Origin: Thermaceae bacterium | GTDB lineage: Bacteria; Deinococcota; Deinococci; Deinococcales; Marinithermaceae | DNA length: 21,446 bases | Direction: 5' to 3' | Assembly (NCBI GenBank): GCA_026985615.1 | Contig: JALSQD010000002.1 | Span: 1-21,446, forward strand | In this document: one piece after another, positions 7,691 through 15,039 of the stretch | Numbering within the stretch: position 1 is the stretch's first letter | How the letters are laid out: each line of letters opens with the position of its first letter | Made by a program: the position numbers and the translations under genes | The notes under the pieces: model-generated | Databases searched by the model: none | The model's input: only the letters and a program-made list of their open reading frames with translations | Told to the model about the DNA's origin: nothing

Positions 7691-8239
7691 ATGAACATCT
7701 ACAAGTTCGTAGGTCGTAACGTGGACGTCACCGAAGCCCTCAAGAACTACGTGGAGCGGAAGACGGAGCGCCTCGACCGCTACTTCGACCAGATCGTGGA
7801 CGCCAAGGTGGTCCTCTCGCTCGCCGGCAGCCCCCACGTGGAGCGCCGGGCCAAGGCGGAGATCCAGCTCAACGTGCCCGGTGGCATCATCCGGGTGGAG
7901 GAGTCGGACCCCGACATGTACGCCGCTATCGACCGCGCGGTGGAGGTGCTAGAAAAGCAGCTCAAGCGCTTCAAGGGCCGGATGATGGGCAAGCGCCACA
8001 GTGGCCTGGGCGCGCCGCCCGCGCCTGCCGTGGTCGAGGAGGAAGAGGAGCCCTTCGAGCCCGAGATCGTGCGCGTCAAGCGCTTCGAGATGAAGCCGAT
8101 GACCCCCGAGGACGCGGCCTTGCAGATGGAGGCGCTGGGGCACACCTTCTTCGTCTTCCGCAACGCCGATACCGACGAGATCAACGTGATCTACCGCCGC
8201 CACGACGGCAACTACGGCCTGATCGAGCCCGGCGCCTGA
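7691..8239 (+). CDS. hpf: Long-form ribosome hibernation-promoting factor
   Basis: 182-residue protein that binds the small ribosomal subunit and pairs 70S ribosomes into inactive 100S dimers under starvation. The N-terminal S30AE domain (about 1-100) starts MNIYKFVGRNVDVTEAL and contains the basic helix KQLKRFKGRMMGK. A Pro/Glu-rich linker (about 108-126, VVEEEEEP) leads to the C-terminal dimerisation domain (about 128-180) with MTPEDAALQMEALGH and FFVFRNADTDEINVIYRR. Two domains make it the long form, not the short HPF/YfiA. The ribosome binding site AAAGGAGG is near perfect, 4 nt before ATG, unlike the leaderless genes around it. It ends at a strong terminator. Confidence 0.96.
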   Translation: MNIYKFVGRNVDVTEALKNYVERKTERLDRYFDQIVDAKVVLSLAGSPHVERRAKAEIQLNVPGGIIRVEESDPDMYAAIDRAVEVLEKQLKRFKGRMMGKRHSGLGAPPAPAVVEEEEEPFEPEIVRVKRFEMKPMTPEDAALQMEALGHTFFVFRNADTDEINVIYRRHDGNYGLIEPGA

Positions 8240-8253
8240 AGCCGAACCGCACC

Positions 8254-8289
8254 GCGCCGCGGGGCAACGGCCCCGCGGCGCACGTTTTT
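8254..8289 (+). terminator. Intrinsic terminator after hpf
   Basis: A perfect 12-bp GC-rich stem (GCGCCGCGGGGC with its complement) with an AACG loop, followed after three bases by five T. It lies between the converging hpf and envC-like genes. There is no T run on the leftward side, so it should act mainly on rightward transcripts. Confidence 0.85.
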
Positions 8290-8294
8290 GAGCC

Positions 8295-9488
8295 TCAGTA
8301 GTAGCGCGAGGGGTCCACGGCGACGGTCTTGCCCTGCTTCATCACCAGGACGCTGAACCACATCTCGTTGGGCGGAATGAGCGGGGAGATGCCCAGATAG
8401 CCGATGATCTGTCCTTGCTGGACGGTGTCGCCGGTGCGCACCAGCGGCTCCTGGAGGTTGGTGTAGCGGGTCATGAGCTCGTCGGAGTGGAGGATGACCA
8501 CGTTCCAGCCGTAGTTCGAGTAGTAGGCGGTGGCGAGGACGCGTCCATCGGCGGCGGCCCGCACGGGCGCGTAGTTCTGGTCGGCCTGGATGACCTGCCA
8601 GGTGTTGCCCTCTGCGCCAAAGGGGGTGACGATGCGGCCGCCGGGGATGGGGAAGAGCAGCTCGCCCACGAGCACGCGCGGCACCGTGAACTCTCCTCCC
8701 GTGGCCTGCCCCTGCTGCTCGCGCCGGCGGCGTTCGGCTTCCAGCCGCTTGCGCTCGGCCTCGATCTGGGCGGCGAGGTCGTTCATCTGGCGCTCGAGCT
8801 CCTCGGCGGCCTTGTTGAGCTCGACGACGCGCACCTCCTCCTCGGCCTGCTGGCGCTTGAGCTCGGCCAGCACCGCCTGGTAACGGGCGCGTTTGGCCTC
8901 GAGTGCGGCGATGCGGGCCTCGAGCTCGCTCTTCTTGCGCGCCAGCTCGGCGACCAACTGGGCCAGGCGTTCCTTGGCCGCCTGGAGCTCATGGACGAGC
9001 GCGGTCAGGGTCTCCACCAGCTGCACGTCGCTCGCCCCCAGGTACTGCACCCAGCCGGCACGCATGAGCAGGTCGGCGAGCGACTCGGCGCGCAAGAGCG
9101 GCAGGTAGCGTCCGGCGCGTTCGCGGTAGAGCTTTTCCACCAGCCGGGTCATGCGCCCCTTCAGCCGGTCGAGCCGGGCCTCGTACTGGGCGACCTCCTC
9201 TTCCGTCTGGGCGATCTGCTCGCTCAGCGCTTCGATGGAGAGCTCGATCTCGCGCTTTTCGTTTTCTAGCTGGGCGATGTCGCGGCCGAGCGCGTTGAGC
9301 TCGCGCAGCAGCCGCTGCACCTCCGCGCCCAGCTTCTTGAGCCGGGCCTCGGCCTCTTTCGCCGCCTGCAGGCGTTCCTGGCGGAGCTGCTGGGCTTCCT
9401 CGAGGGCGGCGTTGAGGTCGGCGAGCGAGGTTTGCGCGGCGGCGAACCCCGCGAGCAGGAGCGCGAGCAGGAAGGCGAGCCGCTTCAT
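8295..9488 (-). CDS. EnvC-like murein hydrolase activator (degenerate LytM/M23 domain)
   Basis: 397 residues: signal peptide 1-18 (ends GFAAAQ), long Leu/Glu/Arg-rich coiled coil about 22-260, then a LytM domain about 275-397. The domain keeps its structural landmarks (GGRIVTPFG, AADGRV, VRTGDTVQQGQIIGYLG). The zinc ligands of active M23 enzymes are gone: the HxxxD position reads V299..D303, the YxHL His is N344, and the final HLH reads E375-M-W377. This is the pattern of EnvC, which binds FtsX and switches on an amidase rather than cutting murein itself. Its ATG overlaps the ftsX stop as ATGA, supporting that partnership. Which amidase it would activate is not visible here. Confidence 0.88.
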   Translation of the reverse strand: MKRLAFLLALLLAGFAAAQTSLADLNAALEEAQQLRQERLQAAKEAEARLKKLGAEVQRLLRELNALGRDIAQLENEKREIELSIEALSEQIAQTEEEVAQYEARLDRLKGRMTRLVEKLYRERAGRYLPLLRAESLADLLMRAGWVQYLGASDVQLVETLTALVHELQAAKERLAQLVAELARKKSELEARIAALEAKRARYQAVLAELKRQQAEEEVRVVELNKAAEELERQMNDLAAQIEAERKRLEAERRRREQQGQATGGEFTVPRVLVGELLFPIPGGRIVTPFGAEGNTWQVIQADQNYAPVRAAADGRVLATAYYSNYGWNVVILHSDELMTRYTNLQEPLVRTGDTVQQGQIIGYLGISPLIPPNEMWFSVLVMKQGKTVAVDPSRYY

Positions 9489-10351
9489 GCTTCGGTATCC
9501 CTCAGGTAGGTGCGCACGGAGAGCCAGGCGCCGAAGAAGCCAAGGAAGACGGCCAGGACGAGCAGGCCGATCGAAGCCTGTAGCAGGTCCTCCGACGAGA
9601 GCACCGGCAGGAAAGGCATGAGGTTTTGCAGCGTGTCCGCCACGAAACGGTAGGCGAGGTTGCCCAGCGCCAGCGCCACCAGCGCCGCCACCAAGGTGAG
9701 CAGCAGGCCCTCGACCAGGAAGGGTTTTTGCACGAAGCCGCGCGTGGCCCCCACCAGCAGCATCACCCGCAGTTCCTCGCGGCGGTTTTCGATGGAGAGG
9801 CGGATCGTGCCCATAACGCTAAAGAAGGTGTCCACGATGAGCAGCAAGATGAGCAGGTTGGCGCCCAGACGCAGGCCCGCGAGCAGCCGCACCAGCCGCT
9901 CGGTTACCTCGCCGCCGTACTCGACGTTGCCCGGGCCGATGGCCTCGAGGTCGCCCAGCTTGCGGGCCACCTGGCGGGTGAGGGCGGGGTCGATGAGGCG
10001 TACCCGCAGGGTGTCGGGCAGGGGATTGTCGATCAGGTCCTCCGCCTCGGCCAGGTAGGGGTAGTCGAGCTGGAGCATGGCCAGCGCCTCGTCCTTGGGG
10101 ATCACCTTGACCGACTCGACCTCGGGCCAGGTGCGCACCAGCCGGGCCACGGCCTCGGCGTCAGCGCCGTCCTTGAGGTAGGCCACGATCTCGACCTCGC
10201 TCTCGAGCGAGCCGACGATGCGGTCCAGGTTCCAAAGCAGCAGGCCCACCAGAAAGAGCAGCGAGAAGGAGACGGTGGCCGTGGTTAGCGTGGCGAGGGC
10301 GCTCGTGGGGTGGCGGCGGAAGGCGCGTAGGGCCTGGGTGAGGGCGTACAC
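9485..10351 (-). CDS. ftsX: Cell-division protein FtsX
   Basis: 288-residue membrane protein of the FtsEX complex. Layout is typical: short cytoplasmic N-terminus, first helix about 20-42, extracytoplasmic domain about 45-160 with the family motif NPLPDTLRVRL (109-119), then three C-terminal helices about 163-185, 212-235 and 258-280. A cytoplasmic stretch RREELRVMLLVGATRGFV lies between them. The start is GTG at 10351, with a TAAACT -10 box 6 nt upstream. Its stop overlaps the envC-like start (ATGA). ftsE, normally directly upstream in the same operon, is instead 1.8 kb away and convergent. Confidence 0.94.
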   Translation of the reverse strand: MYALTQALRAFRRHPTSALATLTTATVSFSLLFLVGLLLWNLDRIVGSLESEVEIVAYLKDGADAEAVARLVRTWPEVESVKVIPKDEALAMLQLDYPYLAEAEDLIDNPLPDTLRVRLIDPALTRQVARKLGDLEAIGPGNVEYGGEVTERLVRLLAGLRLGANLLILLLIVDTFFSVMGTIRLSIENRREELRVMLLVGATRGFVQKPFLVEGLLLTLVAALVALALGNLAYRFVADTLQNLMPFLPVLSSEDLLQASIGLLVLAVFLGFFGAWLSVRTYLRDTEA

Positions 10352-10357
10352 AACGGT

Positions 10358-10363
10358 AGTTTA
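10358..10363 (-). promoter_or_regulatory. -10 box of ftsX (leaderless type)
   Basis: Read leftward, TAAACT is followed by ACCGTT and the GTG start of ftsX. The 6-nt gap implies an mRNA starting at or next to the start codon. No ribosome binding site or clear -35 box is present. Confidence 0.5.
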
Positions 10364-10404
10364 CCCGTTTGTGGATTAAGGGCATGGGAACGCGCAGGGT
10401 GCGT

Positions 10405-10410
10405 TAACGT
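10405..10410 (+). promoter_or_regulatory. -10 box of the histidine kinase gene (leaderless type)
   Basis: TAACGT is followed by AAGGGC and the ATG. The spacing matches the ftsX promoter on the other side of the same 65-bp divergent gap. AAGGG could also act as a short ribosome binding site. Confidence 0.45.
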
Positions 10411-10416
10411 AAGGGC

Positions 10417-11301
10417 ATGCGCCTGCGCGTGGCCATTATCCTCGCCGCGGTCTTCGCCTATCTGAGCCCGCTGGCGGTGTTCTTCATCCACTACTGGGCG
10501 CGCTCGAGCCCCAGCTTCGCGGCGCTCTACTACCGCTACCACCTGCTCGTAGACGCGGGCATCACCTTCATCGCCGCGAGCCTGAGCGGGATCACGGTCT
10601 ACTGGGTGTTGCGCTACATGCTGCGGCCCTGGTTGCGCCTCGAGCGCGAGCTCGAGGGACTCCTGGCCGGACTGGAGCGGCTCAGGCCCGTGGGCGAGGA
10701 ACACGCCGACCGCATCGTGGCCAAGATCAACGAGCTTTTGCGCATCAGCCGTGACTACCTGAGCCTGCAGGAACTCGAGTTCAGCCAGCTGGCCTCGGGG
10801 CTCCACGACGACGTGGTGCAGACGCTGATCGCCGCCCGCTGGGCGCTGGCCGAGGGCGACGCCGCCAAGGCCGAGGGGCTGGTGCGCGAGGCCGAACGCA
10901 GCCTGCGCGGCGTGATCGGGCGTATGGCCCCGCCGGAGCTCGAGCATCTGAACCTGGAGGAGGCCGTGGTCCAGGCCGCCGCCCGCCTGGGGCTCGAGGT
11001 GACGGTCGAGCTGCCGGAGAACCTGGGCGACGACGAGGCGGTGGAGGTCTTCCGCATCGTCCAGCACGCCCTGGCCAATGCGGTGCGCCACGGGGACGCG
11101 CGGCGGGCCTGGGTGCGCGTCAGCCGCGGCGAGGAGGTGCGGGTGGTGGTGGACGACGACGGGCGCGGCGGCGAGGTCCAACCGGGACAAGGGTTACGGT
11201 TGCTCGAAGCTAGAATGAGGTTACGCGCGGGGCGGCTGGACTGGGGGAAGAGCCCCCACGGCGGTGTGCGCCTCACCGCCTCGTGGCCGGTGGAGACATG
11301 A
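10417..11301 (+). CDS. Two-component sensor histidine kinase (HisKA_3/NarL-partner type)
   Basis: 294 residues. Two membrane helices (about 4-26 and 44-67) enclose a very short outside loop of about 18 residues rich in Tyr/Ser (SSPSFAALYY), so there is no large sensory domain. After a linker helix, the HisKA_3 box SGLHDDVVQTL carries the predicted phospho-accepting H130. The ATP-binding domain has the N box with N221 (ALANAVRHG) and the D box DDDGRGG (246-252). It autophosphorylates and passes phosphate to the regulator encoded next, with which it shares an ATGA overlap. The signal is unknown; sensing inside the membrane is likely given the short loop. Confidence 0.92.
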   Translation: MRLRVAIILAAVFAYLSPLAVFFIHYWARSSPSFAALYYRYHLLVDAGITFIAASLSGITVYWVLRYMLRPWLRLERELEGLLAGLERLRPVGEEHADRIVAKINELLRISRDYLSLQELEFSQLASGLHDDVVQTLIAARWALAEGDAAKAEGLVREAERSLRGVIGRMAPPELEHLNLEEAVVQAAARLGLEVTVELPENLGDDEAVEVFRIVQHALANAVRHGDARRAWVRVSRGEEVRVVVDDDGRGGEVQPGQGLRLLEARMRLRAGRLDWGKSPHGGVRLTASWPVET

Positions 11302-11876
11302 ACATACTCGTTGTCGAAGATCACGCGATGGTGAGGGAGGGGCTCGTGCGCATCATCGAGGGCGCCCTCCCCGAGGCGGAGGTGCGCGCCGTGGGCACGG
11401 CCACCGAGGCCAAGCAGCACCTCGACTGGGCGGAGCGGGTCCTCCTCGACCTCTCGCTGCCCGACCAGCACGGCCTGCGCTTTCTGGAAGAGGTGAGCCA
11501 GAGCCACCCCGACCTGCCGGTGATCATCCTCACTGCCTACGACGAGCCCGCGTTTCGCACGCGCGCGGCCGAGGCTGGGGCGGCCGCCTTCCTTTCGAAG
11601 AACGAGTCGCCCGAGGTGCTGGCGGCAGCGCTGGCCGACCTCTCGGCCCCGCCCGACTCGGGGGCGCATCCGAGGCTCGAGCGCCTCTCGCCCACCGAGC
11701 GCCAGGTGCTCGCCCTCTTTGGTCAGGGTCTCTCCAACGCCGAGGTGGCCCAGCGCCTGGGTATCGAGGAAAAGACCGTCTACACCCACCGCCGCCACCT
11801 GATGTTCAAGCTCGGCCTGCGCAGCGCCCAGGACCTGCTGCGTTTCGCCACCCTCTACCACGCCGGGCTCGACTGA
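11298..11876 (+). CDS. NarL/FixJ-family response regulator
   Basis: 192 residues from ATG 11298, which overlaps the kinase stop. The receiver domain (1-115) has acidic residues E7/D8, phospho-acceptor D51 in LLDLSLPD, T79 in ILTAYDE and K101 in FLSKNES. The LuxR-type HTH (about 129-185) has LSPTERQVLAL and the recognition region NAEVAQRLGIEEKTVYTHRRHLMFK. Start choice: GTGGAG just upstream serves as ribosome binding site; a GTG at 11283 would add five residues. It sits immediately before nosD, so control of the nos-type cluster is possible but rests only on position. Confidence 0.94.
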   Translation: MNILVVEDHAMVREGLVRIIEGALPEAEVRAVGTATEAKQHLDWAERVLLDLSLPDQHGLRFLEEVSQSHPDLPVIILTAYDEPAFRTRAAEAGAAAFLSKNESPEVLAAALADLSAPPDSGAHPRLERLSPTERQVLALFGQGLSNAEVAQRLGIEEKTVYTHRRHLMFKLGLRSAQDLLRFATLYHAGLD

Positions 11877-11900
11877 GCTTTGCGAAGATTTCGTAGGGCA

Positions 11901-11913
11901 ATACTCATAGTAT
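11901..11913. repeat. Inverted repeat upstream of nosD
   Basis: ATACT and AGTAT are perfect inverted copies separated by CAT, 19 bp before the nosD start. The site lies where a -35 region or operator would be for the TATAAG element at 11921-11926. It does not match the FNR/DNR consensus TTGATnnnnATCAA. Confidence 0.35.
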
Positions 11914-11920
11914 GTTCACG

Positions 11921-11926
11921 TATAAG
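11921..11926 (+). promoter_or_regulatory. Candidate -10 box of nosD
   Basis: TATAAG lies 6 nt before the GTG start of nosD, the leaderless spacing used by other genes here. It misses the final T of TAnnnT. TATGTT at 11911-11916 is an alternative -10. This region is noticeably more AT-rich than its flanks. Confidence 0.35.
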
Positions 11927-11932
11927 TAATGC

Positions 11933-13180
11933 GTGCTGTTTTTATTAGCAGCGGCCCTTGTCCTTCCTGCGGGCGAGTCGCTGCCCCCACTCCAGCCTGG
12001 CGACGTCGTGGAGCTGGCCCCCGGGATCCACCAGGGCCCCTGGGAGGTCGCCACTCCTGGCGTGACCCTGCACGGCGCGCCGGGGGCTGTGCTCGACGGC
12101 GGCGGTGAGGGCAGCGCGCTGGTGCTCTCCGCTGCGGGTGTTACCGTGGAGAACCTGCGGGTGCGCAACGTGGGGCGCCAGACCGACTTCTACGCCCCTG
12201 ACGCCGCGGTCTGGCTGGTCGACTGCCCCGACTGCGCGGTGCGCGGCCTGGTGGCCGAGGGGGTGACCACCGGGGTACGGGTTGAGGAGTCGCCCCGCGC
12301 CCGCGTGGAGGACTGCGACCTCGCCGGCCTAGGCGACGCGCCGGGTATCACCCTCTACCGCGCGCCCGGGGCGCTCGTGCGCGGCAACCGCGTGCACGAC
12401 TTCCTCGACGGCGTCTACATGGAGTACACCTCGGGGGGCAAGGCCCTCGAGAACGTCGCCCGCGCGAGCCGGCGCTACGGCTACCACCTGATGTTCAGCC
12501 GCGGCGTCGAGGTGGCGCATAACCGTGTGGAGGACGGGCGCGTAGGATCGGCGGTCATGTACGGCGCCGAGGCCTGGGTGCACGACAACCTTTTCCGCGG
12601 CCACGTGGGTCCGCTCGCCTTCGGCCTGCTCGTCCAGGAGCAAAACGACAGCCGCTTCGAACGCAACCGGATCGAGGGCAACACCGTGGGGATGCTCGTG
12701 GTCTCTTCGCGCGGCGGCGTCTTTGGCGACAACGAGCTCGAACGCAACGGTTTCGGCGTGCTCGTCCAGCGCGAGCGCGACAAGGGCAGCTCGGCCCTCG
12801 TCTTCGAGCAAAACCGCTTCCTGGGCAACGTCTACGACCTGGCGGTGGACGACCCCGAGGCGCGCGTGGTCATGCGCGAGGGGCACTACGACCGCGTGCC
12901 CCCGCTCGACCTCGACCGCGACGGCGCGGCCGACCTGCCCTACGTGCCGAGTTCCAGTTACGCCCTCTTCACCAGCCGCCAGCCTGACCTTAGCCTCTTT
13001 GCGCTGGGTCCGGGCATGCTGCTTTGGGAACGAATCGAGGCCCAGGTGCCGGGGCTGGCCTTCATGACGCTGGCCGACCCGTGCCCCTACCCTGAGCGCG
13101 CGCCGCGTGCGGCGTCGAGCGCCTGGGGGCTGGGGCTGGTTTTGCTGGGCGTGGGAGGTGGCTTGTGGTTGCGCTCGTGA
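11933..13180 (+). CDS. nosD: NosD-like periplasmic copper-maturation protein
   Basis: 415 residues. NosD proteins act with the NosFY ABC transporter in assembling the copper sites of nitrous-oxide reductase outside the membrane. It has a signal peptide (about 1-16, LFLLAAALVLPAG), then a right-handed parallel beta-helix built of repeated turns (GVTLHGAPGAVLDGGG, GALVRGNRVHDFLDGVYM, RRYGYHLMFSRGVEVAHNRV, NRIEGNTVGMLV, NELERNGFGVLV), and a C-terminal helix (about 396-414) that anchors it. RYGYHLMFS is close to the family's conserved RYGxHYMxS. Start is GTG 11933; the ATG at 11929 is out of frame. First gene of the five-gene cluster; overlaps the ATPase gene by 16 bp. Confidence 0.88.
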   Translation: MLFLLAAALVLPAGESLPPLQPGDVVELAPGIHQGPWEVATPGVTLHGAPGAVLDGGGEGSALVLSAAGVTVENLRVRNVGRQTDFYAPDAAVWLVDCPDCAVRGLVAEGVTTGVRVEESPRARVEDCDLAGLGDAPGITLYRAPGALVRGNRVHDFLDGVYMEYTSGGKALENVARASRRYGYHLMFSRGVEVAHNRVEDGRVGSAVMYGAEAWVHDNLFRGHVGPLAFGLLVQEQNDSRFERNRIEGNTVGMLVVSSRGGVFGDNELERNGFGVLVQRERDKGSSALVFEQNRFLGNVYDLAVDDPEARVVMREGHYDRVPPLDLDRDGAADLPYVPSSSYALFTSRQPDLSLFALGPGMLLWERIEAQVPGLAFMTLADPCPYPERAPRAASSAWGLGLVLLGVGGGLWLRS

Positions 13181-13905
13181 ACGCCTCCAAGCGGGGGAGG
13201 CTCGAGCCCGTGGACCTGGAGCTGGGGCCCGGGAGCTACGCCCTGGTGGGCCCCAACGGTGCGGGCAAGAGCACGGTGCTCGGCCTCCTCGCCGGCCGCC
13301 TCGCCCCCAGCACGGGGCGGGTACTGCTGGACGAACGGCCCGCCCGTTCGCTGGCGGCGAGCCGCCTGCGCGCCTACGTGCCCCAGCAGATTGCCTGGCC
13401 GCGCCACCTGCGGGCCGGCGAGGTGCTGGAAGCGGCCCGGCGCATGCGCGGCGCGAGCGAGGAAGATGCCCTCGCCGCGGCGCGGCGGATGGGGCTGGTG
13501 GAGGTGCTCGCGCGGCCGGTGGGCCAGCTCTCGGGGGGCATGCGCCAGCGCCTGGCGCTGGCCGCGGGCCTGCTGGGCGAACCGCCCGTCTGGCTGCTCG
13601 ACGAACCCGCGAGCGCGCTCGACCCCGGCGGCCTGGCGCGGTTGGTGGCCTGGGTGGCCGACCACCGGGCGCGTGGGGGCTGCGTGCTGGTGAGCGCCCA
13701 CCGGCCCGAGGAGGTCGAGGCGCTGGCGGACGAGGTGCTCCTGCTGGCGCACGGGCGCTTGCGGGCGCGGGGGCCGGTGGCCTCGTTCTACCGCTACCGC
13801 CTGGCCGATGGGCAGGACTTGGAGGAGGTCCTTCCGGGGGCGCGCGTGACGCGCGAACCCGTGGACGCGCTTAGGGAGGTGTTGTATGAAGAAGGATCGT
13901 CGTAA
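13165..13905 (+). CDS. nosF: ABC transporter ATPase, NosF-like
   Basis: 246-residue ABC ATPase with Walker A GPNGAGKS (29-36), signature LSGGMRQRL (122-130), Walker B VWLLDEP (142-148) and switch His H179. It would power NosY (15039-15809) to energise NosD. The GTG start at 13165 has GGAGG 6 nt upstream; GTG at 13177 (GTGA overlap with nosD) is an alternative. It lies between nosD and nosL genes as in nos clusters, which is the main reason for the NosF call; the sequence alone would only say export-type ABC ATPase. Confidence 0.83.
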   Translation: MVALVNASKRGRLEPVDLELGPGSYALVGPNGAGKSTVLGLLAGRLAPSTGRVLLDERPARSLAASRLRAYVPQQIAWPRHLRAGEVLEAARRMRGASEEDALAAARRMGLVEVLARPVGQLSGGMRQRLALAAGLLGEPPVWLLDEPASALDPGGLARLVAWVADHRARGGCVLVSAHRPEEVEALADEVLLLAHGRLRARGPVASFYRYRLADGQDLEEVLPGARVTREPVDALREVLYEEGSS

Positions 13906-14533
13906 GTTGCTCAAGGGCATGGGTGCGCTGGGGCTGGGGGCGTTGTTCAGCCCGGTCCTGGCGATGGGTCACGGAAGCGGGATGCCGGGCATGGTGAAGG
14001 CGCCCGAGCCGGGCACGGGCAAGATCTACCCGGCGGCCGAGATTCCTTGGCAGGAGGGGCGCTGCGCCTTTTGCGGCATGCCCATCGCTACGCCCAAGGG
14101 CGAGTGGCGCGGCAAGAAGTTCCCTCAGGGCTTCTTCGAGCGCACCTACGCCCAGATCGTCTTCGAGGACGGCAAGGCGCTGCACTTCGAGTCGCTCGCC
14201 TGCATGTTCAACTACGCCTACGCCAAGGGGCTGGTCGACGGCGACGGCAACACCTTCTACGTGATGGCGGTGGAGGCGTTGCCCGGCAAATGCAAGCGCC
14301 TCGGTCTCATCCCCGCCCGCCAGGCCACCTACGTCTGGGGCGAGAAGCTGATGACCACGATGATGGCTCACCTGGTGGCGGTGCCGAGCCCCAAGAAGGC
14401 CGGCGACTTCGTGCGCAACCGCCCCAACATCGGCCGCTACCACTTCTACACCTACCGCCAGATCCTCGATTTGAGCCCGCTGCCTGAGGCCAACCTGGTT
14501 CCGCTTCTGGCCAAGCACACCGGTCTGCTGTAG
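13886..14533 (+). CDS. NosL-family copper chaperone, long variant with Tat-like signal
   Basis: 215 residues. NosL proteins bind Cu(I) outside the membrane and pass it to the nitrous-oxide reductase assembly machine. The N-terminus DRRKLLKG followed by a hydrophobic stretch resembles a Tat signal. A Met/His-rich piece follows (MGHGSGMPGM, 27-36), then the family motif CAFCGM (C60, C63, M65). FEDGKALHFESLACMFNYA matches the NosL core. It is longer than the usual NosL (about 165-190) with extra residues after CAFCGM and at the C-terminus (RNRPNIGRYHFYTYRQI). GGGAGG lies 6 nt before the ATG, inside the end of the ATPase gene (20-bp overlap). NosL proteins are usually lipoproteins; no lipobox is seen. 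Confidence 0.82.
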   Translation: MKKDRRKLLKGMGALGLGALFSPVLAMGHGSGMPGMVKAPEPGTGKIYPAAEIPWQEGRCAFCGMPIATPKGEWRGKKFPQGFFERTYAQIVFEDGKALHFESLACMFNYAYAKGLVDGDGNTFYVMAVEALPGKCKRLGLIPARQATYVWGEKLMTTMMAHLVAVPSPKKAGDFVRNRPNIGRYHFYTYRQILDLSPLPEANLVPLLAKHTGLL

Positions 14534-14544
14534 GCTAACCTGCG

Positions 14545-15039
14545 ATGAAGCGCCGGGATTTGCTCAAAGGCCTGATCGTCGGCCTCGGCGTGCCCTGGAG
14601 CCTCCAGGTGCTCGCCGAGGCCCGCCCGGTGCGCGTGGGGGTGGACGTTTGCCCCTTTTGCAACATGACCGTCATCGACGCGCGCTACGCCGCGCAGATG
14701 GTCACGCGCACCGGCAAGGTCTACAGCTACGACGCCATCGAGTGCCTGGTGGACCACCTAAACGGCTACGGCGGCCCCAAGGTGGAGCCGCGTGAGCTCT
14801 ACGCCCCCGACTTCGCCGCCTCGACCGCCAAGGAGGCCGCGCTCGAGCCCGTGGACGCGCTCGTCTTCCTCTACCACCGGCGCATCCGCACGCCCATGGG
14901 CGGCGGGCTCGTGGCCTTCGCGCGCGAGGAAGACGCCGACCGCTTCGTCCAGGAGCGCAGGCTGAAGGGTGTCCGCAGGATGAAGTGGGCTGAGCTCGTG
15001 GCCGAGGGCAAGCAGCACGCCTGGGTGCCCCCGTACTGA
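14545..15039 (+). CDS. nosL: NosL copper chaperone
   Basis: 164 residues, closer to the standard NosL than the gene before it. The N-terminus KRRDLLKG plus hydrophobic stretch is Tat-like. The Cu(I) motif is CPFCNM (C36, C39, M41), followed by IDARYAAQM and SYDAIECLVDHL, then the C-terminal lobe with TPMGGGLVAF (family PMGxGxxAF). It lies 11 bp after the first NosL gene and overlaps nosY by one base (TGATG), so it is co-translated with the cluster. No lipobox Cys is seen near residue 20. Confidence 0.88.
   Translation: MKRRDLLKGLIVGLGVPWSLQVLAEARPVRVGVDVCPFCNMTVIDARYAAQMVTRTGKVYSYDAIECLVDHLNGYGGPKVEPRELYAPDFAASTAKEAALEPVDALVFLYHRRIRTPMGGGLVAFAREEDADRFVQERRLKGVRRMKWAELVAEGKQHAWVPPY

Noticed and set aside
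6872..7837. Open frame of 321 codons on the minus strand
   Set aside because: Antisense to ftsE and hpf; His/Asp/Val-rich translation with no recognisable domain.
8415..9269. Open frame of 284 codons on the plus strand
   Set aside because: Antisense to the envC-like coiled coil, whose biased codons create long open antisense frames.
11881..11932. FNR/DNR-type site upstream of nosD
   Set aside because: I searched by eye for TTGATnnnnATCAA and near versions; the only symmetry is ATACT-CAT-AGTAT, which does not fit.
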